A stretch of 64,000 nucleotides of DNA, from contig NZ_BPQR01000046.1 in assembly GCF_022179345.1 (NCBI RefSeq), positions 1-64,000 on the forward strand, given 5' to 3'. This document shows positions 52,691-61,104 of this stretch, one piece after another (the stretch's first letter is position 1; every line of letters starts with the position of its first letter). Below the pieces are notes generated by a model. The model saw only the letters and a list, made by a program, of their open reading frames with translations, was not told where the DNA came from and made no database searches. The translations under genes were made by a program, and so were the position numbers. This stretch comes from Methylobacterium jeotgali (GTDB lineage: Bacteria; Pseudomonadota; Alphaproteobacteria; Rhizobiales; Beijerinckiaceae).

Positions 52691-53143
52691 ATGTCGACGA
52701 CGCCGATGGTCCCTTCGGTCACGAACGTGGAGCTGGTCTCCGCGCCGATCGAGCCGAGCTGGATCCGCGAGGGCGCGCCCGCCGCGCGCAACCACGTCCT
52801 CTCGAAGAGCGCCGACGGGCTCGCCAGCACGCTCGTCTGGGACTGCACCGCCGGCCGCTTCGAGTGGCACTACGACATCGACGAGACGATCTACTTCCTC
52901 GAGGGCTCGGCGACGATCGACGACCGCCGCGGCACCGTGAAGACCTTCACCGCCGGCGACGTGCTGTTCCTGCCCCGCGGTGCCGTCTGCGACTGGCACG
53001 TCGAGAGCTACGTGCGGAAGGTTGCCTTCTGCCGGCGCACGCAGCCCAAGCTCGTCGGCCTCGCCATGCGGGTGATCGGGCGGCTGCAGCGCATGGTCAG
53101 GAAGCCCGCCCCGGCCCCGATCGGCTTCGGCCAGGCGGCCTGA
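52691..53143 (+). CDS. cupin-domain protein
   Basis: 150 aa with a cupin_3 (DUF861)-like beta barrel: WDCTAGRFEWHYDIDETIYFLEGS, then TFTAGDVLFLPRG. The GxxxxWHYxxxE motif and the second motif agree with ureidoglycine aminohydrolase-like and EutQ-like cupins, with a possible metal site at H and E. ATG 52691 has GGAGG about 12 bases upstream; the start further left is less likely. The last 30 residues are basic. Substrate unknown. Confidence 0.83.
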   Translation: MSTTPMVPSVTNVELVSAPIEPSWIREGAPAARNHVLSKSADGLASTLVWDCTAGRFEWHYDIDETIYFLEGSATIDDRRGTVKTFTAGDVLFLPRGAVCDWHVESYVRKVAFCRRTQPKLVGLAMRVIGRLQRMVRKPAPAPIGFGQAA

Positions 53144-53152
53144 GTTGATCGA

Positions 53153-53180
53153 CCCCTCTCCCCGCACGCGGGGAGAGGGG
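53153..53180. repeat. dispersed palindromic hairpin
   Basis: CCCCTCTCCCCGC (53153-53165) and GCGGGGAGAGGGG (53168-53180) form a perfect 13-bp stem with a 2-base spacer. It shares CCCCTCTCCC/GGGAGAGGGG with the element between metX and metW at 24568-24593, so both belong to one repeat family. It follows the cupin gene by 9 bases and may act as its terminator. Confidence 0.8.
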
Positions 53181-53239
53181 ATCGCGCCCGATTTTGAGTC
53201 GTCCGAGAGACCGAACCCTCCTCGTCGGGAGCCCCAGCG

Positions 53240-54097
53240 ATGACCTCCGCCCCTGAGTCGACCTGGACCTTCTTCGAGGGCGCCTGGCACCCCGGCAACG
53301 TGCGCATGATGGGGCCGCGCACCCACGGCGCCTGGCTCGGCTCCACGGTCTTCGATGGCGCCCGCGCTTTCGAGGGCGTGACGCCGGACCTCGACCGCCA
53401 TCTCGCGCGGGTGAACCGCTCGGCGACCGCCATGGGGCTCAAGCCCACGGTGAGCGAGGGGCTATGGGCTGAGCTCGTCGCGGACGGGCTCTCCCGCTTC
53501 CCCCGCGACGCCGAGCTCTACATCCGCCCGATGTACTGGGCGGAGGAGGGCTTCGCCGGCGGCGTGCGCTTCGATCCTGAGAGCACCAACCACGCGCTCT
53601 GCCTCTACGTCGCGCCGATGCCGCTGCCCACGGGCGTGCGGGCGACGCTCTCCCCCTACCGCCGCCCGACCGCCGACTGCGCTCCCGTCGAGGCCAAGGC
53701 CGGCTGCCTCTACCCGAACGGCGCCCGCGCCCTGACCGAGGCCTACGGGCGCGGCTTCGGCAACTGCATGCTGCGCGACGCGCTCGGCAACGTCGCCGAG
53801 TTCGCAAACGCCAACGCCTTCCTCGCCAAGGACGGCGTGGTGCGGACGCCCGTGGCCAATGGCAGCTTCCTCGCCGGCATCACCCGCGCCCGGGTGATCG
53901 CGCTCCTGCGCGGCGCCGGCGTCACGGTGGTGGAGGAGACCCTGAGCTACGCCGACTTCCAGGCGGCCGACGAGGTCTTCACCGCCGGCAACTTCGCCAA
54001 GCTCGCCCCCGTCACGGCGCTCGACGAGCGCCGCTTCGAGCCCGGCCCGATGTTCCGCAGGGCGCGCCAGCTCTACTGGGATTTCGCGCACGCCTGA
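53240..54097 (+). CDS. branched-chain amino acid aminotransferase-like (fold IV PLP)
   Basis: 285 aa of the class IV aminotransferase family. The PLP lysine is K153 in VEAKAGCLYPN; the cofactor-contact motifs GNVAEFANANAFLAKDG and NGSFLAGITRARVI, and the ending FTAGNFAKLAPVTALDE, fit branched-chain aminotransferases and D-amino-acid transaminases. The lack of a clear IlvE substrate-specificity loop leaves the exact activity open (branched-chain, D-amino acid or 4-amino-4-deoxychorismate lyase-like). It is separate from the cupin gene and converges with the DUF6157 gene. Confidence 0.88.
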   Translation: MTSAPESTWTFFEGAWHPGNVRMMGPRTHGAWLGSTVFDGARAFEGVTPDLDRHLARVNRSATAMGLKPTVSEGLWAELVADGLSRFPRDAELYIRPMYWAEEGFAGGVRFDPESTNHALCLYVAPMPLPTGVRATLSPYRRPTADCAPVEAKAGCLYPNGARALTEAYGRGFGNCMLRDALGNVAEFANANAFLAKDGVVRTPVANGSFLAGITRARVIALLRGAGVTVVEETLSYADFQAADEVFTAGNFAKLAPVTALDERRFEPGPMFRRARQLYWDFAHA

Positions 54098-54103
54098 GCC
54101 GGC

Positions 54104-54505
54104 TCAGGCCCGGCGGCTGCGCATTCCGCTGACGATGGTGAGACCGGGGCGCTGCGACAGGTCGCGGTAGCCCTCCGTCTCGATCCCATGGATCGCGATG
54201 CGCCCGTGCGCGTCATGATGCACGCCCCAGCCGTAGCGCTTCACCAGCGGCGAGGCCCGCAGGCAGGCCTGGGGCTTGGCAAAGAACGCGGCCCGTGCCG
54301 CCTCCCGCTCCGCCGTCTCGATCCCGCCGCGCAGGGCGTGGACCTCGAACAGCAGCTCGTCGCTCGTGAGGGCGTAGGGCGCACCGGCGAGCAGCCGGTG
54401 CTGATGCCAGGCGACGCTGCCTTCCCTGCCCGGCGCCTGCCCGGCCTGAGCCGGGCAGTCAGGCGAGACGAGGACGAATGTGTCGGCTGCGTTGGTGCTG
54501 TGCAT
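54104..54505 (-). CDS. DUF6157 family protein
   Basis: 133 aa from ATG 54505 (MHSTNAADTFVLVSPDCP). The conserved body LTSDELLFEVHALRGGI, FFAKPQACLRASPLVKRYGWGVH and the C-terminal GMRSRRA match DUF6157, small cytosolic proteins of unknown function found in many bacteria. There is no signal peptide, and the upstream extension starting with MPKIGV is not conserved. It is a stand-alone gene, convergent with the aminotransferase gene. Confidence 0.82.
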   Translation of the reverse strand: MHSTNAADTFVLVSPDCPAQAGQAPGREGSVAWHQHRLLAGAPYALTSDELLFEVHALRGGIETAEREAARAAFFAKPQACLRASPLVKRYGWGVHHDAHGRIAIHGIETEGYRDLSQRPGLTIVSGMRSRRA

Positions 54506-54573
54506 GGACGGCGGGATCGACTTCCTGTTGCCGTATGGCAAAGCGGTGTCCACGGTCGAATGCCGAGCAACGC

Positions 54574-54741
54574 CTATCTTCGGCACGCGAGCCGACGCGC
54601 ATCGTCGTCCCAGATATAGCTATCATGACTCTGGTCATCGCACCGATCGATCTCTCGATTGATTTCGATAGCTGCGTCGACAAGCAGAGCGATGGCCCCC
54701 ACGAACGATCCGGTCACAATCAATAATACAAGCCGCCTCAT
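54574..54741 (-). CDS. candidate small membrane protein
   Basis: A 55-codon frame in a 314-base gap between two leftward genes. ATG 54741, stop TAG at 54574-54576. The N-terminus RRLVLLIVTGSFVGAIALLVD is a convincing membrane segment; the tail is charged (EINREIDRCDDQSHDSY). The lower GC of the gap and an out-of-frame overlap with another short frame make it uncertain. A weak GGAGA lies about 13 bases before the ATG. Confidence 0.35.
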   Translation of the reverse strand: MRRLVLLIVTGSFVGAIALLVDAAIEINREIDRCDDQSHDSYIWDDDARRLACRR

Positions 54742-54819
54742 GATCGGCAGGATCTCTCCGGAGACATCACAAAATCCGGCGAGGCCGGACGCGGGAGGCC
54801 CGCGCCCGCCGCTATCCCC

Positions 54820-56499
54820 TCACCGCCCCTTCAGCGCCCCGGCCCGGATCGCCTCCAGCGTCGCGCCGGGTGAGATCGCATCCGTCGAGATCTTCAGGTG
54901 GACGATGGCGGGCTGGCCGCTGTCGCGGGCGGCGCGCAGCGCCTCCGGAAAGTCCTCGGTGCGCTCCACGGTGATCCCGAAGCCGCCGAAGGCGCGGGCG
55001 TAGGCGGCGAAGTCGGGGTTGCGCAGGTCGGTGGCAAGCACCCGGCCGGGGAAGTCGCGCTCCTGATGCATCCGGATAGTGCCGTAGCTGGCGTTGTCGC
55101 AGACGATGCAGACGATCGGCAGGTCGTGCTGGATCGCCGTGGCGAACTCCTGGCCGTTCATGAGGAAGTCGCCGTCGCCGGCGAGCGAGATCACCGTGCG
55201 GCCCGGATGCAGCACCTGCATCGCCACCGCCGCCGGCACGCCGTAGCCCATGGAACCCGCGGTCGGTGCCACGTGGCTCCCGAGGCGGCGGAAGCGGTAG
55301 AAGCGGTGGATCCAGGCGGCGTAGTTGCCCGCCCCGTTGCAGATCACCGCGTCCTCGGGGAGTGTCTCGCGCAGGTGCACCATCACCGCGCCGAGGTTGA
55401 CGCCGCCGGGCTGGGGCGTCGGCTCCTCGCTCCAGGCGCGATACTCGGCGTGGCCGGCGCGGGTGCGCTCCGCCCAGGGGATGCTCTTCGGGGCAGGCAG
55501 CGCCGCCAGCGCCGCCGCCGTGCGGGCGGGCGAGGCGTTCACCGCGAGATGCGGCACGTAGACCCGGCCGATCTCCTCCGGGCCCGGATGGATGTGCACG
55601 AGCCGGCACTGAGGGTTGGGGATGTCGAGCACACCGTAGCCCTGGCTCGGCACCTCGCCGAGGCGCCCGCCGAGGACGATCAGGAGGTCGCTCTCGCGCA
55701 CGCGGGCGACGAGCTTCGGGTTGGCGGCGAGACCGAGATCGCCCGCGTAGGACGGATGCAGGGGGTCGAAGAGCGGCAGGCGCCGGTAGCTCGTGGCCAC
55801 CGGCAGGTCGAAGCGCTCGGCGAAGCGGCGGATATCGGCATAGGCCTCTTCCGTCCAGCGGCTGCCGCCGAGGAGGAGGAAGGGGCGCTCCGCCTCGGCG
55901 AGCAGCGCGCCGATGCGGGCGATCTCCTCCGCGCCGGGCGCGGCCTCGACCGCTTGCCAGGGCGCGGCGAGCGGGCCCGGACAGGGCTCCCTCAGCATGT
56001 CCTTGGGCAGGCCGATCACCACGGGGCCGGGCCGCCCCGAGGTCGCGGCGTGGAAGGCGCGAGAGACGTATTCGGGCACGCGGGCGCCGTCCTCGATCTC
56101 GGTCGCCCATTTCGCGATCGGCCCGAAGAAGGCCCGGTAGTCGACCTCCTGCCAGGCCTCGCGGTCGCGCAAGCCCCGCTCGATCTGCCCGACGAACAGG
56201 ATCATCGGGCTCGAATCCTGCTGGGCGACGTGGATGCCCGCCGAGGCGTTGGTGGCGCCCGGCCCCCGCGTCACGAAGCAGACGCCGGGCCGCCCCGTGA
56301 CCTTGCCGTGGGCCTCGGCCATCATCGCCGCGCCGCCCTCCTGCCGGCAGGTGATCACCTCGATGCCGGATTCGTAGAGCGCGTCGAGCACCGGCAGGAA
56401 GCTCTCGCCGGGCACCGTGAAGACCTGGCGCACGCCGTTGGCGTGGAGCTGCGCGACCAGCGCCTGCGCGGCGCTGCGGGGGGCGTGGTCGTGGGTCAT
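54820..56499 (-). CDS. thiamine diphosphate-dependent acetolactate synthase-like enzyme
   Basis: 559 aa with the three-domain ThDP architecture. The N-terminal Pyr domain has VFTVPGESFLPVLDAL and the activating Glu in TCRQEGGAAMMAEAHG (near residue 51-53); the middle domain is present; the C-terminal PP domain carries the GDG..N motif AGDGDFLMNGQEFATAIQHDLP and CDNASYGTIRMHQE. It resembles the large subunit of acetolactate synthase but stands alone without ilvH, and could be a sulfoacetaldehyde acetyltransferase-, glyoxylate carboligase- or benzoylformate decarboxylase-like enzyme. The divergent methyltransferase gene is 92 bases away. Confidence 0.85.
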   Translation of the reverse strand: MTHDHAPRSAAQALVAQLHANGVRQVFTVPGESFLPVLDALYESGIEVITCRQEGGAAMMAEAHGKVTGRPGVCFVTRGPGATNASAGIHVAQQDSSPMILFVGQIERGLRDREAWQEVDYRAFFGPIAKWATEIEDGARVPEYVSRAFHAATSGRPGPVVIGLPKDMLREPCPGPLAAPWQAVEAAPGAEEIARIGALLAEAERPFLLLGGSRWTEEAYADIRRFAERFDLPVATSYRRLPLFDPLHPSYAGDLGLAANPKLVARVRESDLLIVLGGRLGEVPSQGYGVLDIPNPQCRLVHIHPGPEEIGRVYVPHLAVNASPARTAAALAALPAPKSIPWAERTRAGHAEYRAWSEEPTPQPGGVNLGAVMVHLRETLPEDAVICNGAGNYAAWIHRFYRFRRLGSHVAPTAGSMGYGVPAAVAMQVLHPGRTVISLAGDGDFLMNGQEFATAIQHDLPIVCIVCDNASYGTIRMHQERDFPGRVLATDLRNPDFAAYARAFGGFGITVERTEDFPEALRAARDSGQPAIVHLKISTDAISPGATLEAIRAGALKGR

Positions 56500-56591
56500 C
56501 GGGCGACGGGTCCGTGGTTGTGGCCGGGGCGCGGCGCCACCAACTGGCGAGCGTGGCCGCGCGCGTTGCGGCGCCTGCGGGAGAGGATGCG

Positions 56592-57332
56592 ATGGCGGAT
56601 GGCGGGGACGGCGCGGCGCAAGGGCATGATCTCGGATCGGAGCACTTCCTGAAGGGCTTCTCCGATCCGGAGGTGGTGGCGCGCTACGCGGAAGGGCCCC
56701 GGCGCTACGTGCCGGGCTTCGAGAGCCTGCACCGGATGACCGCGATCCTGCTCGCCGAGCGGGCGCCGAAAGACGCACGGGTGCTCGTGCTCGGCGCGGG
56801 CGGGGGGCTCGAACTCAAGGCTCTGGCGGACGCGCATCCGGGCTGGACCTTCGTCGGCGTCGATCCGTCGGCCGAGATGCTGCAGGCGGCCGAGCGCCTG
56901 CTCGGCGATCATATGGCACGGGTGACCTTGATCGAAGGTTACATCGACGCCGCCCCGCGGAGTTCCTCGGAGCTTGGCCCCTTCGATGCCGCGACCTGCC
57001 TGCTGACCCTGCATTTCCTGAAGGCCCCGGAGCGCCGCGACACCCTGCGGGCGATCCGCGAGCGGCTTCGCCCCGGCGCGCCGTTCGTCGCCGCCCATGG
57101 CAGCTTCCCGCAGGGGGCTGAGCGGGACCTCTGGCTGCAACGCTACGCCGCCTACGCGGTCGCCTCCGGCGCCGATCCGGAGCAGGCGGAGACGGCCCGC
57201 GCCGCGGTCGCCGCGAGCGTGCAGATGCTGAGCCCGGAGGCGGATGCGGCGATCCTGGACGAGGCGGGGTTCCACGACGCGACCCTGTTCTTCGCGGCCT
57301 TCACCTGGCGCGGCTGGATCGCCCACGCCTGA
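56592..57332 (+). CDS. SAM-dependent methyltransferase
   Basis: 246 aa with a class I fold: VLVLGAGGGLELKALADAHPGW (motif I), FVGVDPSAEMLQAAE (motif II), FDAATCLLTLHFLKAP and a final FFAAFTWRGWIAH. The start ATG 56592 has GAGAGG upstream. The profile is close to the tellurite-resistance or UbiE-like group, but the acceptor is unknown. It is divergent from the thiamine-dependent enzyme gene. Confidence 0.87.
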   Translation: MADGGDGAAQGHDLGSEHFLKGFSDPEVVARYAEGPRRYVPGFESLHRMTAILLAERAPKDARVLVLGAGGGLELKALADAHPGWTFVGVDPSAEMLQAAERLLGDHMARVTLIEGYIDAAPRSSSELGPFDAATCLLTLHFLKAPERRDTLRAIRERLRPGAPFVAAHGSFPQGAERDLWLQRYAAYAVASGADPEQAETARAAVAASVQMLSPEADAAILDEAGFHDATLFFAAFTWRGWIAHA

Positions 57333-57337
57333 GCGCC

Positions 57338-57550
57338 TCAGGGCGTCACCAGGGCCCGGCGCCTGCGGGGACGCCGTGTCGTGGGCTTCGGTGCAGGCGC
57401 CGCGTCGCTCATCGGCAGGCCGGCCGCCGCGCCGAAGCGCTCCGCCGGGTCCGGGGCCGAGGCGGGCGGCGTCTCTCCGTGCAGGAGGGTCCGCAGGCGG
57501 GCGAGGGCGTCGGGATCGGCCGAGAGCAGGTCTTGCGCGAGATGGGGCAT
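57338..57550 (-). CDS. small hypothetical protein with basic tail
   Basis: 70 aa from ATG 57550: MPHLAQDLLSADPDALARLRTLLHGE, then a Pro/Ala-rich linker and the basic end TTRRPRRRRALVTP. It converges with the methyltransferase gene (5-base gap). No family is recognised; the basic tail might bind nucleic acid. Low-complexity composition lowers confidence. Confidence 0.5.
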   Translation of the reverse strand: MPHLAQDLLSADPDALARLRTLLHGETPPASAPDPAERFGAAAGLPMSDAAPAPKPTTRRPRRRRALVTP

Positions 57551-57868
57551 GGCGGGGTCCGGATCCGCGTCGGATCGGTGGTATCCTTCAGCGGCCCGAC
57601 TTGAGGCCCGGCTCAAAGAATCGATCGAATTGTCACGATCTCTTGATTTCGTCGGCCGAGAGGCCGTTCGGGTTCAGGCGAAGACTGTTGTCGGTAGATT
57701 AGAGCCGGCGCCGCCGCCTCGCGCCCGCGTAGACTACCGAGGGTTGTGGATGCCTGTGCATCGCCCCCGCTCCAGGCGCGATTGCCACCGGGCGGGGCAG
57801 GGCTCACTGTGCGGTTCCCAAGAAGGCGGGCCGCGCTGCATGACGGCCGCCCACGGAGGACGCCCCCG
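57551..57868. other. 318-base intergenic region
   Basis: The gap between the small leftward gene and the rightward exported protein. It holds a lower-GC stretch (57600-57700) likely carrying the divergent promoters and no supportable gene or clear inverted repeat. A good GGAGGA site stands just before the next gene. Confidence 0.5.
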
Positions 57869-58309
57869 ATGTCTCGTTCCACCCTCACCCGGCTCGCGGT
57901 CGCGGGCGCCACGCTGCTCCTGGCGGGCGCGGCGCAGGCCCAGATCCGCAACGCGCCGGGCCCGCGGGCGCTCGAGTTCGCGGCCTACGTCTTCGCCGCC
58001 TCGAACGTCTGCGGCTACCGCATCGACACCGACCAGTTCGAGGCGCTCCTCGCCAAGCAGAGCACCACGAGCCGCGATGTGAGCCCGCGCGGGCCGTTCG
58101 GGGCGCGGGTGCAGACGATGTTCGCACTGATGTCGAACGAGATGGCCCGCGACCGGGCCCGCTCGTGCGTGGCCATCGACGCGGAGTATGGCAAGGAGGG
58201 AACCGTCGCCCGCAACCTGCTGCTGCCCGCCGACGCGGCGGCTCCGCCCTCCCCGCCCCCCGCGGCCGAGCCCCCGGCTCCGCCCGCCAACCCGCCCGCG
58301 CCCCGCTGA
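57869..58309 (+). CDS. exported hypothetical protein with Pro-rich tail
   Basis: 146 aa. ATG 57869 follows a GGAGGA site. Residues 1-24 form a signal peptide (LTRLAVAGATLLLAGAAQA). The mature protein has a helical region (FAAYVFAASNVCGYRID, FALMSNEMARDRARS, with two Cys) and a Pro/Ala-rich C-terminus (PPSPPPAAEPPAPPAN). Probably periplasmic. Its stop overlaps the next ATG by one base, so it is co-transcribed with the FAD oxidase; a functional link is not known. Confidence 0.7.
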   Translation: MSRSTLTRLAVAGATLLLAGAAQAQIRNAPGPRALEFAAYVFAASNVCGYRIDTDQFEALLAKQSTTSRDVSPRGPFGARVQTMFALMSNEMARDRARSCVAIDAEYGKEGTVARNLLLPADAAAPPSPPPAAEPPAPPANPPAPR

Positions 58310-59718
58310 TGCCAGAGACCGATCTCGACCCGTTCCGCGAGGCTCTCGGCCACGGCGGCGTGCTCAGCGAGGCGGGCGAGACCGAGCCCTACGTGCTCGA
58401 TCATCGCGGGCTGATGCGGGGCGAGACGCCGGCGGTGCTGCGCCCCCGCAGCGTCGCTGAGGTCCAGGAGGTCGTGCGGCTGGCCGGTCGGCTCGGGTTC
58501 GGGATCGTGCCGCAGGGGGGCAACACCGGCTATGTCGGCGGCGCGACGCCGGAGCCCGGCCGGCGCCAGCTCGTGGTCAGCCTGGAGCGGCTGGCGTCCT
58601 TACGCTCCATCGACCCGCTCAACTTCACCATGGAATGCGACGCCGGGATGATCCTGGCGCAGGCGCAAGCCGCCGCGGCCGAGCACGGGCTGCTCCTCCC
58701 CTTGAGCCTCGGCTCGGAGGGAAGCTGCCGCCTCGGGGGCAATCTCGGCACCAATGCCGGCGGTCTCCAGGTGCTGCGCTACGGCATGGCCCGCGACCTG
58801 GTGCTCGGCATCGAGGCGGTGCTGGCGGACGGCTCGCTGTTCGGCGACATGCGCAGCTTACGCAAGAACAACGTCGGCACCGACGTGAAGCAGCTCTTCG
58901 TCGGCAGCGAGGGCACGCTCGGCATCGTCACCGGGGTGGTTCTGAAGCTGTGGCCGTCCCAGGATTATCGCGCGACGGCCTGGGTGTCGCTGGCCGAGGG
59001 CGCGCCGCTCCCCGAGATCGCCGCGCGCCTGCGCCGGGAGACCGCCGACCTCGTCTCGACCTTCGAGCTGATCTCGGGAAACTCGCTCGCTCTCGTCGAG
59101 CGGATGCGCGGCGGCGCGCTCGGGGTCGCGGCGGGATCGGGGGGCGCGCTCCTCATCGAGCTCTCCGCCTCGATCGAGCGCATCCCCCTGGAGGAATTGT
59201 TGCTCGCCTGCCTCGAAGGGCTGATGGAGGCCGGATACGTGGAGGACGCGGTGCTGGCGCAGTCCGAGAGCCAGCGCCGGGCGTTCTGGGCGATCCGCGA
59301 GACCATCCCGGAGGGCGAGAAGGCGGCCGGCGGCTCGGTGAAGCTCGACATCGCGCTCCCCGTCTCCGCGCTCGCGACCTTCCTCGAACGGGCTGGCGCC
59401 GAGCTCGCGCGAAAAATGCCGGAGGTGCGCCTCTCCTTCTACGGCCATGTCGGGGACGGCAACCTGCACTACAACCTGCTCGTCCCCGAAGGCCGCGAGC
59501 GCGTCGCCTTTACCCATGAGGTCAACGAGGGCGTCGCCCACACGGTCTACGAAATCGCCCGCGATCTCGGCGGAAGCTACAGCGCCGAGTACGGCATCGG
59601 CCGCTTCAAGCGCGACCTTCTGGAGCGCTACGCCGACCCGACCCGGCTGACGCTGGTGGGCGCGATCAAGCGGGCGCTGGACCCGGAGGGGCGGTTGAAC
59701 GCGGGGGCGATGCTGTGA
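58309..59718 (+). CDS. FAD-binding D-2-hydroxyacid/D-2-hydroxyglutarate dehydrogenase-like
   Basis: 469 aa, FAD_binding_4 and FAD-oxidase_C domains: IVPQGGNTGYVGGAT, LGGNLGTNAGG, GSEGTLGIVTGVVLKLW, and the C-terminal FYGHVGDGNLHYNLL and GSYSAEYGIGRFKRD. These match the D-2-hydroxyglutarate and D-lactate dehydrogenase group, which oxidise D-2-hydroxyacids and pass electrons to an ETF or quinone. The ATG overlaps the stop of the exported protein (TGATG). A second member of this broad family is the GlcD-like protein at 14.8 kb. Confidence 0.88.
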   Translation: MPETDLDPFREALGHGGVLSEAGETEPYVLDHRGLMRGETPAVLRPRSVAEVQEVVRLAGRLGFGIVPQGGNTGYVGGATPEPGRRQLVVSLERLASLRSIDPLNFTMECDAGMILAQAQAAAAEHGLLLPLSLGSEGSCRLGGNLGTNAGGLQVLRYGMARDLVLGIEAVLADGSLFGDMRSLRKNNVGTDVKQLFVGSEGTLGIVTGVVLKLWPSQDYRATAWVSLAEGAPLPEIAARLRRETADLVSTFELISGNSLALVERMRGGALGVAAGSGGALLIELSASIERIPLEELLLACLEGLMEAGYVEDAVLAQSESQRRAFWAIRETIPEGEKAAGGSVKLDIALPVSALATFLERAGAELARKMPEVRLSFYGHVGDGNLHYNLLVPEGRERVAFTHEVNEGVAHTVYEIARDLGGSYSAEYGIGRFKRDLLERYADPTRLTLVGAIKRALDPEGRLNAGAML

Positions 59719-59736
59719 TGCGGTCGCCTCGTCCGA

Positions 59737-60486
59737 CTACAGCGCTCGCGTCGGCGGCGCGCTCGCCCGACCGATGAACAGGATGCGGCCGGTCGGCCGG
59801 CCGGTGGGGGAGCCCGCTTCCGGCTCGAGGGTGATCTCGAAGAGCTGTCCGGACCCGATCGTTCCGAGCCGCTCCGGCGGTAGCCGCACCGAGCCGCCGG
59901 GCGGCAGCACGCCGAGCGAGACCGGCCCACGCGCTTGGTCCCAGAGGGTCCAGAGCTGGAGCGCGCGGCCCCGGCCGGGCGCGACGCTGGCGAGCGGGAT
60001 CGAGCGGACCGTGCCGTCCTCGGCGACCTGGATCAGCCACCCCGGACCGCTCTCGGCTCCGGAATCGTCGCGGCTCTGAAGCAGCGCGTAGAAGCGCGTC
60101 GCGCTCTCCGACGGCTGCCCGACGCCGCCGGGAAGCACGGCGAGCAGGATCGCCGCCGCCGTTGCGAGCGCCGTGGCTCCGCGCCAGAAGGGAGCGCTGC
60201 GCCAGAGCCGCCGGACGCTGCGTTCGGGTGCCGGCGCCGCCGCGCGCCGCTGCCGAAGCGCCGCGACGTCACGCTCGATCCGAGCCCAGAGCGCGGGATC
60301 GTCCGCCTCCGGCGCGAGGCCCTCGGACAGGGCCAGCAGCCTCGTCTCCCAGTAGGCGACCCTGTCGCGGAGATCGGCGTCCGTGCCCATCGCGCGCTCG
60401 ACCTCGCGGACCGTGTCCGCGTCGAGCAGGCCGAGCACGTACTCGCCGGCGAGGACGTCGCGGTCGTCAGGCGCGCTGGGGATCAT
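59737..60486 (-). CDS. anti-sigma factor (RskA family)
   Basis: 249 aa. An N-terminal anti-sigma domain (about residues 10-85; LAGEYVLGLLDADTVREVERAM, WETRLLALSEGLAPE) lacks the HCC zinc motif. One membrane segment (ALATAAAILLAVLPGG, near 98-113) is followed by a periplasmic RskA domain ending in LFEITLEPEAGSPTGRPTG. It holds the sigma factor inactive at the inner membrane until a signal triggers release, by proteolysis in characterised relatives. It overlaps the sigma gene by 4 bases (ATGA). Confidence 0.9.
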   Translation of the reverse strand: MIPSAPDDRDVLAGEYVLGLLDADTVREVERAMGTDADLRDRVAYWETRLLALSEGLAPEADDPALWARIERDVAALRQRRAAAPAPERSVRRLWRSAPFWRGATALATAAAILLAVLPGGVGQPSESATRFYALLQSRDDSGAESGPGWLIQVAEDGTVRSIPLASVAPGRGRALQLWTLWDQARGPVSLGVLPPGGSVRLPPERLGTIGSGQLFEITLEPEAGSPTGRPTGRILFIGRASAPPTRAL

Positions 60487-61016
60487 GACAGGCACTCCTT
60501 CAGCGCCAGAAGGCTGCGGCGGATCCAGGCCTTGACCGTTCCGAGCGGCGCGCCGAGGCGGCTCGCGATCTCTGCGTGAGACAGCCCGTCCGTGTAGGCG
60601 AGAACGATCGCTTGGCGCCGCTCCGGCTCGAGCCGGGCGAGGCACACCCGCAGCCGTGCCGCGTCCTGGCTCGCCTCCAGCCTCGCGAGCGGGTCGGGCG
60701 CCTCGTCGGCCTCCAGCTCGGATGCGGCCGGCTCGACCTCGCGCCCTGCCCGACGGGCATGCTTCAAGGCGCGGTAGCGGACGATGCTGGCGATCCAGGC
60801 GCGCGCAGCGCCCTTCTCGCGGTCGAAGCTGCCGGCCCGCTCCCAGATGTCGAGGAAGCTGTCGTGGATCACGTCCGCCGCGACCTCGCGACGGCGCACG
60901 ATCCGCAAAGCCACCGCCAGCAGGAAGCCCGCCTCCCTCTCGTAGAGCCGGCGCAGCGCGGAGACGTCGCGGCGGGCGCAGGCCTCGAGCTCCGCCGCGT
61001 GATCGAAGACGCCCAT
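60483..61016 (-). CDS. ECF sigma factor (SigK-like)
   Basis: 177 aa with sigma region 2 (ALRRLYEREAGFLLAVALRIV, IHDSFLDIWERAG, ARAWIASIVRYRALKHARR) and region 4 (LEPERRQAIVLAYTDGLSHAEIASRLGAPLGTVKAWIRRSL). With the adjacent RskA-type anti-sigma factor and the DUF4394 gene upstream it forms a module of the SigK/RskA type seen in many Proteobacteria. The stop and the anti-sigma ATG overlap. Confidence 0.92.
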   Translation of the reverse strand: MGVFDHAAELEACARRDVSALRRLYEREAGFLLAVALRIVRRREVAADVIHDSFLDIWERAGSFDREKGAARAWIASIVRYRALKHARRAGREVEPAASELEADEAPDPLARLEASQDAARLRVCLARLEPERRQAIVLAYTDGLSHAEIASRLGAPLGTVKAWIRRSLLALKECLS

Positions 61017-61057
61017 TCTCGCTCCGGGGTCGGCGACGCTGCCGGTCGCGGAGAGGG

Positions 61058-61086
61058 CCCCGCCGCGCTTGTCGGGCGCGGCGGGG
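61058..61086. terminator. strong hairpin between DUF4394 and the sigma-factor gene
   Basis: CCCCGCCGCGC (61058-61068) and GCGCGGCGGGG (61076-61086) make a perfect 11-bp stem with a 7-base loop, lying 18 bases after the DUF4394 stop and 41 before the sigma start (minus strand). No T run follows; it may reduce read-through or protect the upstream message. Confidence 0.55.
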
Positions 61087-61104
61087 GATCGGTTCCCGGC
61101 CAGG

